Shown here: in pieces, positions 56,797-64,000 of the stretch
How the letters are laid out: each line of letters starts with the position of its first letter
Position numbering within the stretch: the first letter of the stretch is position 1
Assembly: GCA_029931535.1 (NCBI GenBank)
Contig: JAQPZY010001372.1
Span: forward strand, 1,550,001 to 1,614,000
Direction of reading: 5' to 3'
DNA length: 64,000 bases
DNA from: Margaritifera margaritifera
Taxonomy: Eukaryota > Mollusca > Bivalvia > Unionida > Margaritiferidae
Position numbers and translations under genes: made by a program
Notes under the pieces: generated by a model
What the model was told of the DNA's origin: nothing
Seen by the model: the letters and a program-made list of their open reading frames with translations, nothing else
Database searches by the model: none

Positions 56797-57440
56797 GTTA
56801 TTGACTTGATTTCAGCATAATGGTGGTCAGTTGCCTGTGTTATAGATGTAATAGTTAGTTAACAGTGTTATAGACCTGATATCGGCGTGATGGTAGTTAA
56901 CTGTGTCATAAACTTGATATCACCAAGGTGGTGGTTCGTTAACTGTTATAAACTTGATATCAACAAGATGGTGGTTAACTGTCATACACTTGACATCAAC
57001 AAGATGGTGCTTAGTGTAATCTGCTAGTCCGATGGCTAGTAAAGTTTCAATTGCTGTCATTGTTTGTGGGAAGGAGAAGTGTAGATTCAGCATGACTAGT
57101 AAGTTTCTCAGTCTATTAATCTGATGGCTACAAATACATTTACGTTAAATTCTAGGCCTGTTTTATATACTTGATATCAACAAGATAGTGGTTAGTTAAC
57201 TGTGTTATGGACTTGATATCAACTAGATGGCAGTTAGCTAACCGTGTCATAGACTTGATGTCAACTAGATGGCACTTAGCTAACCGTGTCATAGACTTGA
57301 TATCAACTAGATGGCAGTTAAATAACTGTGTCATAGACTTGATATCAACTTGATGGTGGTAAGCTGTCATATAATTCATATCAACTAGATGGCAATTAGC
57401 TAACTGTGTCATAGACTTGATACCAGCTTGATATTCATTA
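56797..57440. repeat. 42-bp tandem repeat (14 codons), decayed upstream part
   Basis: 'acttgatatcaac' markers at 57169, 57211, 57253, 57295, 57337 and 57415 are 42 bp apart, with one short unit near 57375. Less regular copies run back to 56.8 kb, broken at about 57.02-57.16 kb. The minus strand is open as 'MTRLANCHLVDIKS' repeats because 42 is divisible by three. Confidence 0.85.
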
Positions 57441-57540
57441 TTAAAATAGATGACTACTCAGACTTTTTACATTCAGAAATTGTTTATATTTAAACATGCT
57501 GAAGATTGGTTCAGAGAAAGTATATATGATATAGGGTCTG

Positions 57541-57735
57541 GGAGCCATGGTAGCTCAGTTGGTAGAGCGTCAGACTCATAATCCAAGGGTCATGGGTTTG
57601 ATACCTGTACAGGCCAGTCCAGGTCAGATGCTTTAGTGTGTCCTTGTGAAAGGCACGTAGCTTCCATTTCCTTGGCATGATATAGCCAATAATGTTAAAA
57701 TTGCTGTTAAAACAACAAAAACAACCCAAAAAAAA
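57541..57735 (+). mobile_element. SINE with a tRNA-Met-like head
   Basis: 'ggtagctcagttggtagagc' is a D-arm and box A, 'agactcataatcc' has a CAT anticodon position, and 'gggtttgatac' a box B. The acceptor and T stems no longer pair, and the sequence continues into a ~110-bp body ending 'gttaaaacaacaaaaacaac'. A genuine tRNA gene is therefore unlikely. Confidence 0.72.
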
Positions 57736-58483
57736 TCATGTCAAGTCAGCACAATACTGCCTATGTGTTGGCAATTAAGCAGGTCTATTGAAATGAAAAA
57801 GGCGGAGCGGTGGCACCAATATAACGTTGTCATTATGGACTTCACAGTAATATGACCCCTTGATCAGATTTTATATCGTATTAAACTTAGCTTTGCTCCG
57901 CACACGTCATTTTTATAATATTTATTTCTTAGTCCAGATTTTTAAAACAATTTGGAAATATATTGGAACGATATTGGCTTTTGAAAAATGAGAAAAGTCA
58001 TAAATAGCTGTGCTTGAAATAAGCCGACAGCAACATTTTGATATAAAAATGTAACTAAACTTATACCACATGTAATGGGGACACAAGTAAACAGGTTGGA
58101 CGATTTTCTTAAGGTTTTCAGTGCTAAATATGTTCTTTGTTGGTAGTTAGTACCACACTTACTAGAACATAGATTATGTGTATTAATAATGAGAAAAGGA
58201 CACGAAAACGTGATTTTTATTGTCATTTCATTTTTAATTTAAAATAAAATAAATTGGAATATTTGTGGAAAATCACAGTTGTGTATAATAGATTATTTTC
58301 TATTTAGAAGTTCAAAACAATAATGTGTATATTTGCACCAAAATAAGAAAAAGAACTAATTTGATGGAATAAGTGAAGCTAGAAAGAAATTTAAAAAGAA
58401 AAAACTTATTTGAAATATAATCATGTACAAAATACAATCTCTATATGCCAACCATAAGGCAGAATGTATTATATAATAATGCC

Positions 58484-58515
58484 CCCCCCCCCCCAGTCTG
58501 TCTGTCTGTCTCCAT
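58484..58515. repeat. Poly-C run and (TCTG) repeats
   Basis: 'gcccccccccccccccagtc' followed by 'tgtctgtctgtctc'. Confidence 0.9.
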
Positions 58516-58529
58516 TTTCAATTTCATTT

Positions 58530-58870
58530 CCACACAATAACTTGAGTTGTCAATCATCCACAGTTACCAAACTTTGGGGATGGCTTTTACTTGGGTTATA
58601 AAAGAACCCTATCAATTTCATGGTCCAAGGTCAAGATCAATGTGATTGATAGAAGAGAAATGGTTTCTGCACAATAATTCAAGTTGTCCACTATCTGCAG
58701 TTACCAATGTATGTGTATATGGCTTCCTCTTGTAGTAAGGAAGAAGACCTTGACCAAAGTTTGTGGAGGGCTTGAACTTAAGGTATGGAAGATGTCTATT
58801 GATTTGGGTGTAAAAAGGGCAAAGGCCAAGGTCAAAGAAAAATGGGTTATGCAAAGTAATTGTTATAGTT
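58530..58870. repeat. R3 fragment, mostly inverted relative to 12.3-13.1 kb
   Basis: 'tggtccaaggtcaagatca' and 'aaaggccaaggtcaaagaaa' are inverted 'cctttgacctt' blocks, with 'ccaaagtttgtggagggctt' inverted from 'gccctccacaaactttgg'. Confidence 0.55.
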
Positions 58871-58959
58871 TTACAGTTGTAAGTATTGCATGTTAAAATG
58901 TCTGAAACATTTTTCATTTATATGTTACCACATGTATTATATATTGTTTTTATCTCTAC

Positions 58960-60720
58960 TGGTCATAGACCAGAAGAGCTTATGGGATGGTCTGTTGTCC
59001 ATGGTCCATTCGCCATCTGCCGTCCATCCATCCATTAGCACAAGTTATTTATCGCTACTTCTCCTAAACTACTTTGAAGATTGCCATGAAACTTCGCACG
59101 CGCATTCATCCCGTAGTAATAAATGAGAATGGTGCTACTTGGATCTTCAATATGACCGTCACAGTGGTCATCTTGACAATCTTCTTATTGATACTCATGA
59201 ATGGATGGTCATATCAACATGGGGATTTCACCATAAGATTTCTTATGGTTCTACTTGGTCTTAAGTGAAAATGGTGTGGATCTGATGTCCAATATGGTCA
59301 CCACAGCGGCCATCTTGAAACTCTTGTAATAGCTACTCCCCCTGAACGGAAATTCATATTGACATTGGGATTTCACCAAAGGACTTCTTATGATGTCCAG
59401 TTGGTCCTAAATGAAAATGGTACCGCTCGGACATCCAAAATGGCCGCCACAGTGGACATCTTGAAAATCTTGTTATCACTACTCCTCCTGAATGAATGGT
59501 CATATCAACATGTGATTTTCACCAGGAGACTTCTTAAGATGTCTAGTTGGGCATAAATGAAAATGGTGCTAATCAGATGGCCAATATTTCCACCACAGTG
59601 GCCATCTTTAAATTCTTGTTATTGCTACTTTTCCTGAATGGAAGGTCATATCAACATGAGGTTTTCACTAGTAGACTTCTTATGATGTCTAATTGGTCCT
59701 AGCTAAAAATGGTGCTGAACGATGTCCTATATGACCGCCACAATGATCTTGAACATCTTGTCATCACTAAGCCTCCTGAATGAAAAGTAATATTTCTTGG
59801 GGTTTCACCAGAAGACTATTTATGATGCCTAGTTGGTCCTCAAGGAAAACGGTGCGTATCTGATGTCATATATGGCCGCTACAATGGCCATCTTGAAAAT
59901 CTAGTTACTGCTAATCCTCCTGAATGGAAAGTAATATTGCCATGGGGTTTTCACCAGAAGACTTCTTATGATGTATAGTTGGTCCAAAATGAAAATTGTG
60001 TCGATCTGATGTCCAATATGGCCACCACAGTGGCCATCTTGAAAATATTGTTATCACTTACTCCTCCGGAATGGATGGTCGTATCAACATGGGGTTTGTA
60101 CCTAACAACTTCTTATGGTGTCTAATTGGTGCTAATGGTGCCATTCAGTCATTCAATATGCCTGTCACAGTGACCATCTTGAAAATCTTGTTATCACTAT
60201 TTCTCCTGAATGAATGGTCATATCAGCATAGGATTTTCACTGAAAGATTTATGATGTCTAGTATGTCGTATTTGAAAATGGTGCAAATCCGACTTCTAAT
60301 ATGACTGCCACAATGGCCATCTTAAAAATCTTGTTATCACTATTTTTACTAGATGGATGGTCATATCGACACTGCTTTTTACCAAAAGACTTCTTATGAG
60401 GTATAGTTGGTACTAAATAGAAATGGTGTGAATCTTATATCGAATATGGCCATCATAGCATCCATCTTAAAATCTTGTTATCAGGAAAAGTCAGATCAAC
60501 ATTGGGTTTCCATCAGAAGACTTCTTATGATGCCTTATTAGTCCTAAATAAAAATGATGCCAAGTTGACATCCAATATGTCCAACACAGCTGCTAATTTG
60601 AAAATCGTGTTATCCCTAAAGAATATCAGAGATGGTTTGAGCACTCTGCAATTAAAAGGAAGAAATGGTCTTATTTCCTTTAAATTCTTTTCAGCCAGTA
60701 GACCGTCAGTCCCTTTAAGG
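58960..60720. repeat. Long R1 array, inverted orientation, both borders present
   Basis: Starts with the conserved border inverted ('ctggtcatagaccagaagag' plus 'cttatgggatggtctg') and a 'cgccatctgccgtccatcca' stretch, then nine or ten ~140-bp units ('atatggccaccacagtggcc', 'atcttgaaaatcttgtt', 'ttctcctgaatgaatggtca', 'ttcttatgatgtctagttgg'). It ends in 'aaagaatatcagagatggtt' and 'ggaagaaatggtctt', the border found inverted at the window start. It is the most complete copy of the element here. Open frames are repeat-derived. Confidence 0.85.
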
Positions 60721-61129
60721 GACTCTTGTTTGGTATTTCATATATTCAATGCCATTACTTGCAAATTATTTGGAATTTACATTTTTTTATTTATGGCTTC
60801 TAATATAAAAAAAATTCTAATATGCTTTTGTCCTGAAGTACTTGAAAATTTAATTACCAAGAGTAAAGAAACCCTTTGTCTAAAAAATTAACAGCAACCT
60901 GTTAATTATATCTTATGTCGCTTGAAAGAGGTGTGACTATCTAGATACACATTAAGGAATTGTCGTAAATTTAACTTGGGTGATTTTGATTATGGGCAAG
61001 ATACTATGCATATTAATTATGCCTTTATGTTTGTAAAGTAAAATAGGTAAAATTGACATAATATAAAGTTTCGGAGATAGTTTAAATAAGTGTCTTCTTA
61101 CATTACTACATAAGCCTGCTTGGTGAAAT

Positions 61130-61250
61130 TACCCTGAAAATAATGGAGTTCTTCTTTACCTAGAGTGCAAGCCATCCACAATGTTAGGTAAATGTAGATG
61201 GTGGACAAATAGAGTTATTTAGCAGAAACTGTATTTCGTCTTTCAGTCAC
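61130..61250. repeat. R3 fragment, target of a SINE insertion
   Basis: 'agagtgcaagccatccacaa' ... 'tttcagtcacagtg'. It resumes after the SINE at 61459. Confidence 0.6.
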
Positions 61251-61254
61251 AGTG

Positions 61255-61445
61255 AGGAACCACGGTGACACAATGGTTAGTATGCAGGAATTGTGACCAA
61301 ACGGGTGCTCGTTCGAATCCTATCATCAGATCAGCTTATGTCAACTACCATGGTGTATCCTTGGGCAAGGTACTTTACTCCAATTGCCTCAGCACTTAAT
61401 GACCAACTTGTGTTGCTGTGCCATAAAACACCAAACCAAACAAAA
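61255..61445 (+). mobile_element. tRNA-derived SINE, complete, with 13-bp target duplication
   Basis: Box A-like 'acaatggttagtatgcagg', box B 'gttcgaatcc', then 'cttgggcaaggtactttact', 'gtgttgctgtgccataaaac' and the tail 'accaaaccaaacaaaa'. The direct repeat 'ttcagtcacagtg' lies exactly on each side (61242-61254 and 61446-61458). Confidence 0.88.
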
Positions 61446-61540
61446 TTCAGTCACAGTGCTTTACAAATCCACTTGCCCGACTCAAGAGACAAACTCAGAT
61501 TCGGCTTGGGCAAGCTCATGTTTGTAAGGTGCTTACCTAC

Positions 61541-61567
61541 GAGAGAGAGAGAGAGAGAGAGAGAGAA
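61541..61567. repeat. (GA)n microsatellite
   Basis: 'gagagagagagagagagaga' uninterrupted for about 26 bp. Confidence 0.95.
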
Positions 61568-62571
61568 GTCGTGTTCGGTGCGTAATGTTTTATGCTATGC
61601 AAGTTTTATACTCTGTGATCTCACCACAGTAGTTGTATAAGCACCTTTATTTCGTTTTTATATGCACCGCATTCTTCAAATACCTAACTGTCCGGCTTCT
61701 TTCATCTATCGTTCCTTTATTTCACAAGATATACTGACAGTCTGTCATTTCCTTGTATAGTCAATGTCAAGGTCAGTCTCACATTTTCTCACGCAGACAT
61801 GGTATTGTGAATGTACAGTGAAACGCCTCAAAATTGAAACATCAGTATACCGGAATCCCCTCACGACCAACATTGTTTTGGGAGTCCTGAATTTTGCCTT
61901 TTTTAATATAATCATTTTTTCCCTTGTAAACCGAATGCCCTCAACTCCGAATACAGAAACAAATTTTGATCCCAAATTTCAATTTTACGCCCCCCCCCCC
62001 CCCGAAAAAAATCGAAACTCACTTCAAACTTGGAAATGTAATTTGGCTGCTAAATTCATAATACACACTGAAACAGATTAATTACGGCTAGCAAGTAATG
62101 TAGTAGGCTTATCTGTTACACGAAAACCCGGAAAATGTCTCAAGGGCATACGAGGTGCACATAATACTTGACACGCACGCCGACACAGATTAGAGCTGAC
62201 AATAGGTTAATCTGAGTCTAAGCACCATAAAAAAGAGCCAGCTTTTAAGACGAATTATTAAAAACTAAATGCTTGTAGGTAAGCCATTTAAGCAAGATGA
62301 AGTTTATATGCTTATTATCTGATTATGATTAGCGCTGTTATTTATTTGTATACACGATCAATTCAACATTTGTTTTAAAAAAAATTAAATTAAATATCGA
62401 GGCTTTATTTACCTAGGCATGTGGCCTCGCTTTTGATGCTTTGTCAACGGAGACCGACGAAACAGTATTCGAAAATCCAGATTCACTCAATTGATTTTCA
62501 ATGGAGAAAAATCATTACATACATGTATTTAAGTAGCCATAACTGTCATTTGTCTTCATTCATGTGTCAAA

Positions 62572-62808
62572 ATGTCAGAACGACCAGCTAAGTGTCGTAG
62601 GATTAAACTATCTGTACAGGATAAAATTAGTCTCATCAGTGAGTATGAATCTGTGCCAAAACCTACATTGAAGAAGCTAGGGAAAAAATTCGGCATAGGA
62701 ACATCTACTGTTTCAGATATTCTAAAGAAAATGGAATTCTACAAGATTGAATTTGAAAACAACAGTGATGCAAAAAAAGTGTCGTTTCCACAATGCTTGC
62801 AAATTTGA
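62572..62808 (+). pseudogene. CENP-B-type helix-turn-helix start of a pogo-like transposase
   Basis: An ATG at 62572 opens 78 codons beginning 'MSERPAKCRRIKLSVQDKIS' and continuing 'LKKLGKKFGIGTSTVSDILK'. The Leu-Ser-x-x-x-Lys helix 1 and the 'KKFGIGxSTVSDI' turn and recognition helix are diagnostic for the N-terminal DNA-binding domain of Tigger/jerky/CENP-B proteins. It then runs out of frame at 'NNSDAKK', where an A-run ('gcaaaaaaagtg') suggests a slippage frameshift, and the second DNA-binding region and DDE domain are missing. The clean N-terminus implies moderate age. Confidence 0.8.
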
Positions 62809-62883
62809 CAAATTTATTGATCTTGTGGTGGCAATGGTTAGCCAAGCTAGGACCCAAAACATTCCAATCTCAGGCCCTATAAT

Positions 62884-62884
62884 C

Positions 62885-62955
<71 letters not shown>
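62884..62955. repeat. (CT)n microsatellite inside the pogo-like element
   Basis: About 36 CT units. Confidence 0.97.
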
Positions 62956-62957
<2 letters not shown>

Positions 62958-63059
62958 ACATACGCGCTTAGAAAATTAAAACCTCAGTAAACCGAAAACC
63001 TCAAAACGGAAAACAGTTGTAGATCCCAAGGGTTTTGGGTTTTCAGGGATTTCACTGTA

Positions 63060-64000
63060 CAATTTAAAGTAAGTTTAGACAAATAGGAAATAAATATATT
63101 TTAACTTACTAGTTATATTTTAATCATACTATACGAGATTCACCAACTTTAAAGTCATAACCTAGCCATGGACAGTTTGTGAGCTCCGAATGTGCCAAGA
63201 TTGCTGACTCTGAACAATCAATGTGTCAAAAATAGTTTTGATGTATGTCAAAGATTTCAAGGTGATTAGGTGGTAATGGTTAATAATATAACCCGTGAGA
63301 TTTCTTTAACCGGTATGCTTGGAAATAAAAGGCACTCGTCTCAAACAATTATCTACCTGAAAATCTAGCACCCACAAGCAGTGTTTATCGTCTATTGTTT
63401 ATGTGATTATTATAGGAGACCGATACATACTTACTGTTTTGGAAAATATATAAACGGATCAAAATAAGTGTTCTCCGATCATACTCAAAAGTCGGCTTAT
63501 CAGAACTGAACAAAACTTTATTGAAAGAAAAAATCATACTCGGGCCATACATATATGGCATATTAGTCAAGTACAATCAAGGACCTATTATATAGGAAGA
63601 TATCATGGTGTAATATAAATAAGCGGGAAAAGATAGAAAAAGCAAAGAAACAGAAAATCAGAGGAAGAGAGAGAGAAAACATGCATTATCTAAACAATAG
63701 AAGTTCAAGGAGTATCTCAAGAAAAGTGAATTTGATTTAAATGAAAATGTTTTTGATGTATTTCACTTAATATATGAAATGAATAAAAATAAGTATTCTC
63801 AAATCATTCTCAAAAGTTGGCTTGTCAAAGATAGATTAGATGCATCTTGCTGATTTTAAGGTGAAAATTTGATGACGTGGACACAACACTCCCAAGAAAA
63901 AAAGCAAAGAGTGAATTCGTTGACATTGGAATATTTCAGCGAGAGACTAAGTTTTAGCTTCTTTTCTTACTGAATTTGATATTAAAATCTGCATGATCAC
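63060..64000. other. No gene seen; one ~45-bp direct repeat
   Basis: 'aaaataagtgttctccgatc' plus 'atactcaaaagtcggctt' at about 63460 is repeated at about 63786 as 'aaaataagtattctcaaatc' plus 'attctcaaaagttggctt'. Nothing else recognised. Confidence 0.5.

Larger units (their letters stand above)
61816..63057 (+). mobile_element. Second pogo/Tigger-like DNA transposon (1242 bp), deletion derivative
   Basis: Starts 'cagtgaaacgcctcaaaa' and ends, inverted, 'ggatttcactg', with TA on both outer sides. Subterminal motifs 'atcagtataccggaat' and 'ctcagtaaaccgaaaa' are related within the ends. It contains the transposase start at 62572, a C-run at 61989-62003 and a long CT run at 62884-62955. Its ends differ from those of the 33.2-kb element, so it is a separate family. 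Confidence 0.78.

Noticed and set aside
57541..57616. Possible tRNA-Met gene
   Set aside because: The box A, anticodon position and box B are present, but acceptor and T stems do not pair and a SINE body follows.
59996..60304. 102-codon plus-strand frame and neighbouring frames at 59.1-59.6 kb
   Set aside because: They are translations of the inverted R1 array; similar peptides recur every unit.

Overview
This is AT-rich metazoan nuclear DNA with no compact operons. It holds long introns or intergenic stretches, many dispersed repeats, and fragments of nearly every class of eukaryotic transposable element. The repeat landscape points to a mollusc, most likely a bivalve: arrays of ~140-bp units with 'gtggccatatt' cores, arrays of 'cctttgaccccaaaatcaa' units, tRNA-derived SINEs ending in accaaacc, and DIRS, pogo, Polinton-type and MULE-type remnants side by side. 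The organism call is inference from repeat style, not from a diagnostic gene. No complete host protein-coding gene is visible.

Layout. 0-6 kb: ~140-bp repeat arrays, a DIRS reverse-transcriptase fragment and a longer DIRS RNase H plus tyrosine recombinase remnant, all DIRS parts on the minus strand. 5.7-9.6 kb: a decayed non-LTR retrotransposon on the plus strand whose reading frame carries eight 72-bp (24-aa) tandem repeats ahead of the endonuclease, with ~850 bp of foreign sequence inside it. 9.9-10.2 kb: a Thr/Ser-rich (mucin-like) exon on the minus strand. 11.1-12.0 kb: a DDE (pogo/Tigger/jerky type) transposase pseudogene. 14.0-14.7 kb: candidate minus-strand exons. 16.6-24.8 kb: a tandem segmental duplication about 5.9 kb apart carrying two related minus-strand exons; the upstream one encodes a Lys-rich N-terminus resembling ABCF2. 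24.8-33 kb: repeats, a SINE, a long TA run and a 31-bp minisatellite. 33.2-35.4 kb: a pogo-like element and a TTAA-flanked element back to back. 38.5-44.4 kb: two copies of one LTR (one a clean solo LTR with a 4-bp target duplication inside a tandem duplication), a 102-bp near-perfect palindrome with a 9-bp flanking repeat, and a Mutator-like transposase pseudogene. 45.2-47.6 kb: a hAT-type MITE and a ~22-bp-based minisatellite. 48.2-48.9 kb: a protein-primed-type family B DNA polymerase fragment (Polinton/adintovirus-like). 51.2-53.5 kb: an unrecognised pseudogene followed by a homeodomain-like exon. 56.8-61.5 kb: a 42-bp minisatellite, SINEs and a long inverted ~140-bp array. 61.8-63.1 kb: a second pogo-like element with the start of a helix-turn-helix transposase.

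How it fits together. The sequence records serial transposition. Insertions can be dated relative to each other by nesting: a SINE in an array, an LTR in a tandem duplication, an insertion in only one copy of a segmental duplication. The strongest host-gene evidence is the minus-strand exon set (23.8, 17.9 and 10.0 kb), all compatible in splice phase, but I cannot show they belong to one transcript. All coordinates of degenerate elements are approximate.
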